From Erythrobacter sp. JK5 (GTDB lineage: Bacteria > Pseudomonadota > Alphaproteobacteria > Sphingomonadales > Sphingomonadaceae): a DNA stretch of 64,000 nt. Shown piece by piece: positions 1 to 8,451 of this stretch. Position 1 is the stretch's first letter, and each line of letters opens with the position of its first letter. The notes under the pieces are model-generated. The model was not told the DNA's origin and did no database searches. It saw nothing but the letters and a program-made list of their open reading frames with translations. Location of the stretch: positions 2,232,001 through 2,296,000 of the forward strand of contig NZ_CP073577.1 in NCBI RefSeq assembly GCF_018205975.1. The letters are read 5' to 3'. The translations under genes and the position numbers were made by a program.

Positions 1-155
1 CCCACTGATTTCATATGAGTTAAGCCTGTAGTTCTGATTGGAAACTGGGAGTGACTACCGCCTTGAAAAATATCGAAGGGGATATCCTCTTCAACGGGTG
101 ATAATACTTCGATCCAATCTGCACGAGTCGCGAATATTTCAATGGATTTAGACAT
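1..155 (-). CDS. Putative immunity protein of the third Rhs cassette (partial, runs off the window)
   Basis: An open frame starts with ATG at 155 and stays open to base 1, giving 51 residues beginning MSKSIEIFATRADWIEVL. It lies 12 bases downstream of the stop of the broken Rhs toxin cassette CT1 (168). That is where the other two toxin tips in this locus carry their immunity genes. The family is not recognised and the C-terminus is outside the window. The immunity role is inferred from position only. Unlike the toxin before it, no lesion is visible in the part present. The sequence is AT-richer than the Rhs core, as is usual for tip and immunity modules. Confidence 0.5.
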   Translation of the reverse strand, partial: MSKSIEIFATRADWIEVLSPVEEDIPFDIFQGGSHSQFPIRTTGLTHMKSV

Positions 156-167
156 TACTTGTAATCT

Positions 168-1302
168 TCACTGCTTTGGCTTGGGGACAGTGAGAAGATG
201 GTCCCCCTTCGTGTTTGTACGGATATTCCCAGCATTGCGACTCTCTCGTTTGGTCAGAGTTCTTCCGTCAACAAGCGTATCGACCGTGTTGATCCGAAGC
301 GTTCTTCCATTCTTTGTCGCGGAAATATCGACAACCCCCCCCTTTCGCCCTCCGCCTGGTGGCTTGATGTATTCCTCTGGGAAACGGTTCCCTCCAGCAG
401 CTATTTCCCAACCACGTCTCTCCAGTTCGTCAGCAACATCCCCTACGTGCTTTCTAGTCGATGGTTTTCCCCAAGCGTCCGTACGGGTTTGGCGGTAGCC
501 GCCTTGGCACTGACCCTGACTGATCTCTCAATATCTCCCGGAGCAGGCGGCGACCACCCTGCTTAACCCCGATCTTGGCGAGCGCGCCAACACCGGTCAG
601 GTCGGTCAGCGCAAGTCCAGTGTGGACGAGCGCCCATCCATAGTTTCCGCACATATAAGCATCGTATGCGTCCCAGCCTGAGCCGAGCACGGGAATCCAG
701 TCGGCTGCGTCACGCTCCCATGAACGCAACCCCAACGGATCGATCCCGTTCACCGGGTCCGCATTCGCATACACATACGGGTTCACATCGCCCGCAAGCC
801 CGATCGGGTCGGCCTGGATGTACCTGCCCGTCACCGGATCGTAGTCGCGGTTGCGGTTGTAGTAGAGGTCACTCAGCACCTGGCTTTGGCCGGGGAAGCC
901 GGGGCGCAGGAAGTCGTTGCCGGGGTCGACCACCGTACCCTTGCGCGTCGGTGGTGACGATTGGCACGCCGAGGTGGTTGCCGTGCACCCAGTAGGTCTG
1001 GAGCGTCCCTTGCGCGTCGGGCGCGAGCGGGGCGTAGCCGGCGATATGGTCGCCGCCGCCGAACGGGGAGTTGTCATTCGCAGCCGGAGGCTCGGCCCAG
1101 ATGAACTCCGCCCGCACATCGCTCGCTGAAGAGCCGTATTGTCCTCGCTACGCTCGTTCAGCTGCGCTTCCCGTCACCACCCGGCCCACTCGTCATAGAC
1201 GAAGTGCCGCGTGCCGGTCGGCTTGTCGACCCGCACCCGGTCGCCCAACCCGTTGTAGGTGTAGCTCTGCGCGCCGATGCTGGTGCGGTCGTAGCTCGCC
1301 AA
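168..1302 (-). pseudogene. Displaced Rhs C-terminal toxin cassette CT1, degenerate
   Basis: The upstream part (about 727-1302) repeats the end of the Rhs core, including the GRYIQADPIGLAGD signature. The tip that follows is unrelated to the other two tips. The frame is broken at least three times. There is foreign sequence with a lost base around 1125-1190. An extra A at 937 is absent from both other copies. A further shift lies near 520-530, after which another frame is open to a TGA at 168. Read across these lesions, the tip contains TDAWGKPSTRKHVGDV and later GRKGGVVDISATKNG, a pattern I associate with nuclease-like tips but cannot name. There is no start codon of its own. It is best seen as a silent or decayed donor cassette. 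Confidence 0.75.
727..1302 (-). repeat. Rhs core-end direct repeat, copy 1
   Basis: This stretch is nearly identical to the core end of the full-length Rhs gene and to copy 2, apart from an extra A at 937 and a short replaced segment around 1125-1190. It stops matching at about 1302. It marks the 5' part of cassette CT1 and would be a target for recombination with the main gene. Confidence 0.85.
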
Positions 1303-1349
1303 AACTAGCGTCGGCTATTAGTTCGATTCGTTGTTGAGAAGCGCCTGAA

Positions 1350-1739
1350 TCAGTATTTTGCCAATTCGGCCCTCAAATCCACAGCAAGCCGTTGAGGATC
1401 TACTAAGACGCCCAAGTCACCGCTAATGGGAAATACGGCAACACTTTGGCCCTCCGTCACTAACTCGGGAGTCCATGATCGAAGCCAGTCTAAGACTGGA
1501 ATCTCCCTCGGAGTACAGTCCTTCCACGCTTCGACTGCGCATCTCTCAGCAAATGCCGAATGCGGCCAGACCGGAACCAATGGATTACCGGCAGTGTCTG
1601 TTGCGAGCACCCAACCGTCGCCCCAAAGCGAGAATAACCTTTCCTCATCGCACGTCTTCTTGACAAAGTACTCGTATCTCAAATGCCCAGCTGCAGCGAG
1701 GAGAGCTTCTTCCTCGTGCTTGCTAAGGCTCCAACTCAT
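1350..1739 (-). CDS. DUF2750-type immunity protein paired with Rhs tip CT2
   Basis: This 129-residue soluble protein matches the DUF2750 pattern as I know it: an N-terminal YEYFVKK segment, a central LWGDGWVLATD, then VPVWPHSAFAE, and a C-terminal VAVFPISGDLGVLVDP. Members are often found beside toxin genes. Its ATG overlaps the stop of the CT2 toxin by four bases (1736-1739), so the two are translationally coupled, as expected of a toxin and its cognate immunity. The inferred role is to bind and block the CT2 toxin in the cytoplasm. Direct binding is not shown by sequence. Confidence 0.75.
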   Translation of the reverse strand: MSWSLSKHEEEALLAAAGHLRYEYFVKKTCDEERLFSLWGDGWVLATDTAGNPLVPVWPHSAFAERCAVEAWKDCTPREIPVLDWLRSWTPELVTEGQSVAVFPISGDLGVLVDPQRLAVDLRAELAKY

Positions 1740-2758
1740 CTACGCCTCCGACGATCGATTCTGTGCTGAATCTTGTGCAGCTGTATATCTTGAAGATCAC
1801 TGTTATCATATCCGTATCCGCGCCTTGCTTCAAAGCCACGCTTGTGTGCGAGATTCATCCCTTGGGGGACTCTTAGCCTTCTTCTTTTCCCTCTGGCGAT
1901 TTCGTTCAGGTCCCGCCTAAGCTCTCCTCTAATCCTTGATGAGAGTTTTGGGTCGTTCACAAGCTCTCTGAGACGTGCCTGCTTTCCGGAGCGTCCAATC
2001 GTGGCTCCGCCCGTTTCATCCGCCCAAAGCTTTCGGAAGAATTGACGCCCCCCAATTTTCCCCGCTCGACGCGCAGCGCCTCTAACTGAGAAGAAGCCAG
2101 CATAGTTGTAGAAATCGTTGCAAAGATCGATATCGCGATTGGAGCCTATCCATTCGCGAACATACCAAGTCGCCCCGAAGGTGAGTCCGTCCGACCAACC
2201 CGCAATGGCATTCATCGTATTCCGGCGATAGCTGTCGGGAAGGCCGGCGTAGTACTCCCACTTGGTCATCAACCCCAACGGATCGATCCCGTTCACCGGG
2301 TCCGCATTCGCATACACATACGGGTTCACGTCGCCCGCGAGGCCAATCGGGTCTGCCTGGATGTACCGCCCCGTCACCGGGTCGTAGTCGCGGTTGCGGT
2401 TGTAGTAGAGGTCGGCGAGCACCTGCGACTGGCCCGGGAAGCCGGGGCGCAGGAAGTCGTTACCGGGGTCGACCACCGTCCCTTGCGCGTCGGTGGTGAC
2501 GAGCGGCACGCCGAGATGGTTGCCGTGGACCCAGTAGGTCTGGAGCGCCCCTTGCGCGTTCGGTGCTACCAGCGCGAGCGGGGCGTAGCCGGCGATATGG
2601 TCGCCGCCGCCGAACGGCGCGTTATCGTTGGCAGCAGGCGGCTCGGCCCAGATGAATTCGGCCCGCACATCGTTCGCCGACGCGCCGTATTCCGCCACCA
2701 CCCGGCCCCACTCGTCATAAACGAAATGCCGCGTGCCCGTCGGCTTGTCGACCCGCAC
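1736..2758 (-). CDS. Displaced Rhs core end with toxin tip CT2 (polymorphic toxin type 8-like)
   Basis: This 340-residue open frame begins at a GTG inside Rhs core sequence. Homology to the full-length Rhs gene continues upstream to about 2870, where a TAG closes the frame, so there is no genuine start, signal peptide or N-terminal half. The first half repeats the core end up to DPLGL. The tip ends with GMNLAHKRGFEARRGYGYD followed by LQDIQLHKIQHRID, which resembles polymorphic toxin type 8 domains (predicted RNases). The family name is from memory and moderately sure. Relative to the main gene, 63 bases are missing between two cgtcata repeats. It is followed by a DUF2750 immunity gene. It is probably silent unless recombined into the main Rhs gene. 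Confidence 0.7.
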   Translation of the reverse strand: MRVDKPTGTRHFVYDEWGRVVAEYGASANDVRAEFIWAEPPAANDNAPFGGGDHIAGYAPLALVAPNAQGALQTYWVHGNHLGVPLVTTDAQGTVVDPGNDFLRPGFPGQSQVLADLYYNRNRDYDPVTGRYIQADPIGLAGDVNPYVYANADPVNGIDPLGLMTKWEYYAGLPDSYRRNTMNAIAGWSDGLTFGATWYVREWIGSNRDIDLCNDFYNYAGFFSVRGAARRAGKIGGRQFFRKLWADETGGATIGRSGKQARLRELVNDPKLSSRIRGELRRDLNEIARGKRRRLRVPQGMNLAHKRGFEARRGYGYDNSDLQDIQLHKIQHRIDRRRRR

Positions 2759-2870
2759 CCGGTCGCCGAGCCCGTTGTAGGTGTAGCTCTGCGCGCCGAT
2801 CGTGCTGCGGTCGTAGCTCTCAAGCCGCCCGTGCCCGTCATAGGCGATTGCGCGAGTGCTAGCCGACTAC
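2268..2870 (-). repeat. Rhs core-end direct repeat, copy 2
   Basis: Near-identical to 3877-4523 of the main Rhs gene, but it lacks a 63-base (21-codon) segment that in the main gene lies between two cgtcata repeats. It also lacks the short Gly/Ser-rich insert at about 4215-4252. It forms the 5' part of cassette CT2. Confidence 0.85.
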
Positions 2871-2903
2871 ATTCTTGTCTGAGGGACCGCGAGGATATCG
2901 TTC

Positions 2904-3326
2904 TCACATCCCTCTTGGGACAGAGTTCAAAGCGTCCTCGTAGCTAACGGCGGACGTGAGAGTTTGGTTCAATTCTCCGACAAAATCGCTGTCATATTCT
3001 CCCCTCTGCCTTACCCGAATCGCCTGCTTAATGCATTGCTTGAACTCTTCGAGACTTAGCTTCTGTCCTCCTGCGAGAACAGGCGCAGTCTTGAACTCAA
3101 CAAGCCATTTAAGGATCGGGTTTCTGGTGGATATGATTAACTCATCAACCACATGAAATAGGAATCCTTTCGAGTCGATGAGCTTAACCTCTCCATCGCG
3201 CGCCTGCTGGCGTAGCTCTTCAAACATCGTGCGAGGAGTTCGCTCGAAATCGGCTGTCGTTTTGGCTAGGAACACATACTCCTTGCTCCAAACCAAGATC
3301 GGATACGATAATTCGCGATGGTCCAT
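2904..3326 (-). CDS. Putative immunity protein for the expressed Rhs tip
   Basis: A 140-residue protein with no signal peptide or membrane segment, starting MDHRELSYPILVWSKEYVF. It starts 15 bases after the stop of the full-length Rhs gene, the standard place for a cognate immunity gene. I do not recognise the family. It is mixed alpha/beta by eye, acidic to neutral, and AT-richer than the surrounding core. The role of protecting the producer from the nuclease-like tip of the Rhs protein is inferred from position. Confidence 0.65.
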   Translation of the reverse strand: MDHRELSYPILVWSKEYVFLAKTTADFERTPRTMFEELRQQARDGEVKLIDSKGFLFHVVDELIISTRNPILKWLVEFKTAPVLAGGQKLSLEEFKQCIKQAIRVRQRGEYDSDFVGELNQTLTSAVSYEDALNSVPRGM

Positions 3327-3341
3327 CGTTTCTTTCTCGCT

Positions 3342-6300
3342 CTAATCGCCACGGTTTGAAGCATTGATCAATACTCCTGCTCCGCTTGCGGGATAGGCAT
3401 AAACAGTAGGAGTTCTGAGTATGTGCCGCCAAGGGGCAGCGAGTGTATCAGACTTCTTAGTCCCTTTCGGATTTCTGTAGGGATCGGTCCTAGCGTGGAA
3501 TTTCGTGCTTACGTAGTTACCATTCCATCTGCTTCTTCGAAAGCTATTCGGTAATAGTTTGTCTAAGAGCGGCTTGTATTCACGGTTTATGTTTCTTCCT
3601 GATAATGTGAGTGGCCTAAAATATCGATCGGGAATAGCATGAGAGAACTCCAATCCCCTACCGGGAGCGGCACCTATTCTTCCGATGCCTCCTCCTACAG
3701 CACCAATCGCTCCACTAACCAACACACTATTCCAATCGTAGCAATCTGCATCAAAAATACTTCGACCGGTCCACCAGTTACCTGCGGCCTGGATAGCAAG
3801 ATCAGTAGCCATACCCACTGCAGCCCCGCACACTGCAGCACCCAGAGGTGTGAAGCAAACTGCAACATTCCCAGTTGGATCGATCATGTTCACCGGGTCC
3901 GCTCCGGCATACACATACGGGTTCACATCGCCCGCCAGGCCAATCGGGTCCGCCTGGATGTACCTCCCGGTCACCGGGTCGTAGTCGCGGTTGCGGTTGT
4001 AGTAGAGGTCGGCGAGCACCTGCGACTGGCCGGGGAAGCCGGGGCGCAGGAAGTCGTTGCCGGGGTCTACCACGCTGCCTTGCGCGTCGGTGGTGACGAT
4101 CGGCACGCCGAGATGGTTGCCGTGGACCCAGTAGGTCTGGAGCGCCCCTTGCGCGTTCGGTGCTACCAGCGCGAGCGGGGCGTAGCCGGCGATATGGTCG
4201 CCGCCGCCGAACGGGTTGCCTGCCCCGGACCCCGAACCGGGGTCATTCGCGGCAGGCGGCTCCGCCCAGACGAATTCGGCCCGCACATCGCTCGCCGACG
4301 CGCCATACTCCGCCACCACCCGGCCCCACTCGTCATAGACGAAGTGCCGGGTGCCGGTCGGCTTGTCGACCCGCACCCGGTCGCCCAACCCGTTGTAGGT
4401 GTAGCTCTGCGCACCGATGCTGGTGCGGTCGTAGGTTTCCAGCCGCCCGTGCCCGTCATAGCTCGCGGAGACCGTCTCGCTGCCCGGGCGAGTCTCGGAC
4501 ACGGTGTTGCCCCGGCCGTCATAGGCAATCGTGCGGGTGCCGCTGTCATCGCTGAAGCTCGCCAGCCGGTTGGTACCGGGCGTGTAGCTGTAGCTTTCCG
4601 AGGATTGTGCCGAGCCCCCCGAAACCGCCATCGTCAGCCGACCCATTTCGTCATAGCCATACAGCGCCGAGCTCGCCGGGTTGACGTAGTCGGCGATCGC
4701 CCCGATCCGACCGACCGCATCGCGGCGATAGGCGAGATGCGAGAGCTCGGCGCCGCCGCCGGTCGGGGCAAGCCGGCGCGCGGCGAGCCTGCCGTCGTCG
4801 CCCCAAACGTTCGCGACCGACAGCCCGTTGCCGAGCGCCATCGCGGTCAGCGGCCCGAACGCCTCGTACTCATGCCCGCTCGAAACCGTCACAGAGGCGC
4901 TGCTCGAATTTGCGCGCGTGCGGACTTGTGCGACCCGTCCCCAGGCGTCGTAATCGTAGAGCACCCAGCGGCCGGAGGGGTAGATGATCCGGGTGATGCG
5001 GTCGGCAGTGTCGTAGGAATACGACAGGCGGGCATTGGAATCGGTGCCAATCGCCTGCTCCCGGATCAGCAGGTTGCCGCGATGGTCGTATTTGAAGCGG
5101 GTGAGGCCGGAACCGTCGGTGACCCTCCCGACCCGGCCGATGCCATAGGAGTCGCCGAGCCCGCCGCCGTCCCACTGATAGTCGATCGCTTCAGAGGCAG
5201 GGCGGCCGAGCGGTTCGATCCGGGTGACGCGGCCGAGGATGTCGTGGGTGTAGGCCAGCACCTGTCCGCGCCCGTCGGTCGACTGCACCATCCGCCCGGC
5301 GGCGTCGTACACATAGGTGCTGGTGCCGCGATCGGGCGAGGTCTCTTCGATCGCCTCGCCGAAGCCGTTGTGGACGAACCGGGTGGTGACCGAGACCGGG
5401 TCGGTAAAGCTGGCGGGGTTCCCCTGCGCATCGTAGCTCGAGCCTAGGGTGCCACCATCGGGCGCGACCGATGCGACCACGCGGTCGAGCGCGTCGAAAG
5501 ACGCGGCGGTGGTAAAGCCGTTGGGGTCGGTTACGCTGGTGAGGTTGTCGACCTTGTCGTAGCCGAACCGCGCGGGAGAGCGGGTGCCGAGTGTCTCACG
5601 CAGCAGGCGGCCAAGCTGGTCGAACTGGCGGCGCACATGGCGCGCGGTCGTGCCATCGGCGCGCTTCACGGTCTCGCGCTCGACATTGCCGGCGAGATCG
5701 TAAGTATATTCCCAGCGTTCGCCGCTCGCCGCGCTCATGGCCGTCATGCGGCTCGCAGCGTCGTATTCCATCAGCAGCGGAGCGGTGCCGGGCAGCGTCA
5801 GCTGGATGAGGTTGCCGACCGCGTCATAGGCCATCGCGGTGGTGGCATCGAGCGAGGGATCGCCCGGATCCCTGACCGTGATTGCCTCGACCCGCCCGAG
5901 CTGGTCGTAGGCGATGGTCGTCACGATGCCGTTGGGATCGGTGATCGAAGCCGGGCGGCCGTTGGCGTCGTGCCCGGCATAGCTGGTCACATGGCCGAGC
6001 GCGTTTGTGGCGGCGAGGAGGTTGCCACCCGCATCATAGGTATAGCTGGTGAGATCATCCTCGCTGCCGTTCGCGGGAAGCGGGCCGTTCTCCGAAAGCA
6101 GGCGGCCGTTGGCATCCCAGCTGTAGGTGTAGGTGCGGGTCTGGCCATTCGTCGGATAGGGCAGCGCGTGGCCGGTGGTGTCGGTCAGCGTGACCGAGGT
6201 CAGCCGGCCCTGCGCGTCGTATCCGCGGGTTTCGGTCAGCCCGGGCCCGACGATCGAGACGGGCACGTTGAAATCTGCATGCCAGGTGATCGTCGTCGTG

Positions 6301-8114
6301 CGCGCCTCCGGCGTGCCGCTCGCCTCGGTGATGCTGACCGGCCGTCCGCGCGCATCGCGCGTGGTGGTGATCAACCGCCCCTCGGCGTCGGTCGCGCTCG
6401 AAATATAGGTGTTTCCGCCATAGGCGATCGTGGCGGTGGTCGCGGGCGTGTCGGCGGTGGCGTCCCCAGCCACCGAAGTCAGCCGGTAATCGCGCTGGCT
6501 CGCCGAAAATTCCGAGAAAGTGTAGAGTTCCCGCTTGCCGTATTCGTTGGTGACCGCGCGCGTGCGCGCCGAACCGGCGGAGCCGTAGACAAAGCTGTTG
6601 CGCTCGGCCCCGTCGGCAAGCTCGCTCGAAATGACCCGCCCGGCGGTGTCATAGGAATAGGTCGACACCGGCTCGCCGCGGTGGTCGACGATCCCGGTGA
6701 CGTTGCGGGCGTAGACGGCGTTCTCGTGCAGATAGGTGACCGAATCGAGCACCGCATCGTTCGCGGCGCGACGCTCGACTTTGGTGAGGCGCTGGATTTC
6801 GGGGAGCAGCACGGCATTCACCACCAGTACCGTTCCCGGCTTGCCCCCGCCGCCCCACGTCCTGCGCCACTTAGGTCCGCCGAAAGCAATGCCGATCCCG
6901 GGAGCGGTCGCGTCTTCGTAATCGTATTCGAGCGAGCTCCCGTCGGGCAGATCGATGGTGCGAACCCGCACCGGAACCGGTTCGCTGCCCGCCGGGGCTG
7001 GTTCGATCGTTGTGATGCGGTGCCTGTCCCAGGTGAAGCTCGCGCTGCGCCCGAAACTGTCGGTCATCGTCGCGAGGGCGCCATCGGCACCGTAAGTGGA
7101 GCTTTGCCAGTAGCCGCTGCGGGTCTCCATCGCGACCGGCCAGCCGAACAGATACGAGCCGCCATTGGGCCCGATGCGGGTCTGGATCGTCCAGACCGTG
7201 TCGTTGCGGTCGGTCAGTTTCCAGGTGGTTTGCACGTCGCGCAGCGTCGCGAGATCGGGCGGCAGCGCGTCGAGCAGTTCGAGCTTGAGATTGTTCGATG
7301 CGTTGCCACCGCCTGCATCCGGGTGTTCGATCCATGTCCCGTCGGGTTGCAGAACGAACCCGTAGCCGGTCCCGTCGGGCATCAGGATCGCGACCGTGGC
7401 GTTCGGTTCGGCCGGCGACCCGGTGACGATGCCGAACTGCAATTCGTGATTGAAATCGAAATTCCAGTATCCGTCGAGTCCGCGCGGGAGATCGCGCGGC
7501 AGCACGCGCTGCTGGATCGGTCGCCCGACCTGGAAACTGCGATATTGACGAGCGATCCGGAACAACCCGTCGGCGGAAGAATAATCGAGCGCACTCAGGC
7601 GTTTGGCCCCCGTCGCCAGCACCACCGGGTTGCGAGTCTTGGGATTGGCGCGCCCGTCATCCTCGCCGCATGGATCGCTGCATGGGCGCTCGTAGGCCCC
7701 GTTGAGCGTGCATCGCCCGTCGGGCGTCGCGAGGTAGTCTTCCGGGCAAGCGATCTGGACGTAGCTCGGGATTTTGACTCCGCAGCTGAAACCGGCACCG
7801 GTCTCTTCGGGGCAAAGGTACTGGTAGCGGGTCCATTCGCAGTGGATGAAGCGCAGATCGTCGGACTTGCGCTTGATGCCCATGAACCGCGAATGGCCGT
7901 TGTCCATCCCCTGGTCCCGCCACTGCGCCTTGCAGGCCTGCGTTGGAGTTTCGAACACGCCGCCCGGTCCGGACTGCGAGATCCAGCCCAGCGGCTCGGC
8001 ATCCTCGGGCTGCTGCGCGCGCAGCTGTGTGCCGAGCACCAGCGTGAAACAGGCGAGGAGGAACCCGATTGTCCGCAGCGAAAGTCTCAACCCGTTTCCC
8101 CCGCGTTCGAACAC
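3342..8114 (-). CDS. Full-length secreted Rhs/YD-repeat polymorphic toxin
   Basis: 1590 residues. A Sec signal peptide occupies residues 1-33 (hydrophobic stretch TIGFLLACFTLVLG, likely cleavage after LRA). A Cys-rich region follows, then a DUF6531-like start of the Rhs shell (NPVVLATG at 162-169). Many YD repeats fill about 350-1330, and the core-ending signature GRYIQADPIGL lies near 1383. The variable tip is about 1416-1590 and contains SHAIPDRYF (1491), WNGNYV (1530) and HARTDPYR (1540). This His/Asn/Asp pattern is seen in a widespread group of Rhs tips and looks HNH-nuclease-like. There is no PAAR domain, so T6SS loading by a fused PAAR is unlikely. The gene lies 16 bases after the small YD protein gene and 15 bases before its immunity gene. 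Confidence 0.9.
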   Translation of the reverse strand: MFERGGNGLRLSLRTIGFLLACFTLVLGTQLRAQQPEDAEPLGWISQSGPGGVFETPTQACKAQWRDQGMDNGHSRFMGIKRKSDDLRFIHCEWTRYQYLCPEETGAGFSCGVKIPSYVQIACPEDYLATPDGRCTLNGAYERPCSDPCGEDDGRANPKTRNPVVLATGAKRLSALDYSSADGLFRIARQYRSFQVGRPIQQRVLPRDLPRGLDGYWNFDFNHELQFGIVTGSPAEPNATVAILMPDGTGYGFVLQPDGTWIEHPDAGGGNASNNLKLELLDALPPDLATLRDVQTTWKLTDRNDTVWTIQTRIGPNGGSYLFGWPVAMETRSGYWQSSTYGADGALATMTDSFGRSASFTWDRHRITTIEPAPAGSEPVPVRVRTIDLPDGSSLEYDYEDATAPGIGIAFGGPKWRRTWGGGGKPGTVLVVNAVLLPEIQRLTKVERRAANDAVLDSVTYLHENAVYARNVTGIVDHRGEPVSTYSYDTAGRVISSELADGAERNSFVYGSAGSARTRAVTNEYGKRELYTFSEFSASQRDYRLTSVAGDATADTPATTATIAYGGNTYISSATDAEGRLITTTRDARGRPVSITEASGTPEARTTTITWHADFNVPVSIVGPGLTETRGYDAQGRLTSVTLTDTTGHALPYPTNGQTRTYTYSWDANGRLLSENGPLPANGSEDDLTSYTYDAGGNLLAATNALGHVTSYAGHDANGRPASITDPNGIVTTIAYDQLGRVEAITVRDPGDPSLDATTAMAYDAVGNLIQLTLPGTAPLLMEYDAASRMTAMSAASGERWEYTYDLAGNVERETVKRADGTTARHVRRQFDQLGRLLRETLGTRSPARFGYDKVDNLTSVTDPNGFTTAASFDALDRVVASVAPDGGTLGSSYDAQGNPASFTDPVSVTTRFVHNGFGEAIEETSPDRGTSTYVYDAAGRMVQSTDGRGQVLAYTHDILGRVTRIEPLGRPASEAIDYQWDGGGLGDSYGIGRVGRVTDGSGLTRFKYDHRGNLLIREQAIGTDSNARLSYSYDTADRITRIIYPSGRWVLYDYDAWGRVAQVRTRANSSSASVTVSSGHEYEAFGPLTAMALGNGLSVANVWGDDGRLAARRLAPTGGGAELSHLAYRRDAVGRIGAIADYVNPASSALYGYDEMGRLTMAVSGGSAQSSESYSYTPGTNRLASFSDDSGTRTIAYDGRGNTVSETRPGSETVSASYDGHGRLETYDRTSIGAQSYTYNGLGDRVRVDKPTGTRHFVYDEWGRVVAEYGASASDVRAEFVWAEPPAANDPGSGSGAGNPFGGGDHIAGYAPLALVAPNAQGALQTYWVHGNHLGVPIVTTDAQGSVVDPGNDFLRPGFPGQSQVLADLYYNRNRDYDPVTGRYIQADPIGLAGDVNPYVYAGADPVNMIDPTGNVAVCFTPLGAAVCGAAVGMATDLAIQAAGNWWTGRSIFDADCYDWNSVLVSGAIGAVGGGIGRIGAAPGRGLEFSHAIPDRYFRPLTLSGRNINREYKPLLDKLLPNSFRRSRWNGNYVSTKFHARTDPYRNPKGTKKSDTLAAPWRHILRTPTVYAYPASGAGVLINASNRGD
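3877..4523 (-). repeat. Rhs core-end direct repeat, copy 3 (inside the full-length gene)
   Basis: The segment of the expressed Rhs gene that is duplicated in front of both displaced tips. It ends exactly where the variable tip begins (about 3870). A crossover here would swap the tip while keeping the Rhs shell in frame. Confidence 0.85.
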
Positions 8115-8130
8115 CCCAAAGTCCCGGCGG

Positions 8131-8451
8131 TCACACGCCCCAGATGGCGCAACCGAATGTTGCCGATCCCCACACCATGCCGCCGGAGATCACGCTCGCA
8201 GTTGAACTCGCGATCCGGTTGCCGTTGCGATCGTAGGTGTATTGGAAGCAGCCGCTGCCTGCGGGCAGCGAGGCCAGCAATGTTGCACCGGCCTGCGGGC
8301 CGATCGCCAGCCACGCCGCAGTCTGGGCCGGAACCGGGAAACTGGCGGCAGCGAGCGCCGCGATCACGCTGACCGTCAGGCGGTCGCCCAACGGCCGCCG
8401 TTTCCCGCGCGTGGTTCCCGACAAATTATGCGTGTTTCGACCCTGCATCAT
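8131..8451 (-). CDS. Small secreted YD-motif protein upstream of the Rhs gene
   Basis: About 106 residues from an ATG at 8451 with an AGGGG upstream. The N-terminus is basic, followed by a hydrophobic stretch (LTVSVIAALAAASFPVPAQ) that looks like a signal peptide. The mature part contains FQYTYDRNGNRIAS, a single YD-type repeat, and ends in a Gly/Trp-rich tail. It sits 16 bases upstream of the Rhs start in the same orientation, so the two are probably co-transcribed. No function is known to me. It could be a decayed N-terminal piece of an older Rhs gene or a small partner of the big protein. Confidence 0.55.
   Translation of the reverse strand: MMQGRNTHNLSGTTRGKRRPLGDRLTVSVIAALAAASFPVPAQTAAWLAIGPQAGATLLASLPAGSGCFQYTYDRNGNRIASSTASVISGGMVWGSATFGCAIWGV

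Noticed and set aside
5637..8372. A 911-codon open frame on the plus strand antisense to the Rhs gene
   Set aside because: It is a by-product of the GC-rich third-position bias of the real minus-strand gene. It has no recognisable domain, no ribosome site and a composition typical of antisense frames.
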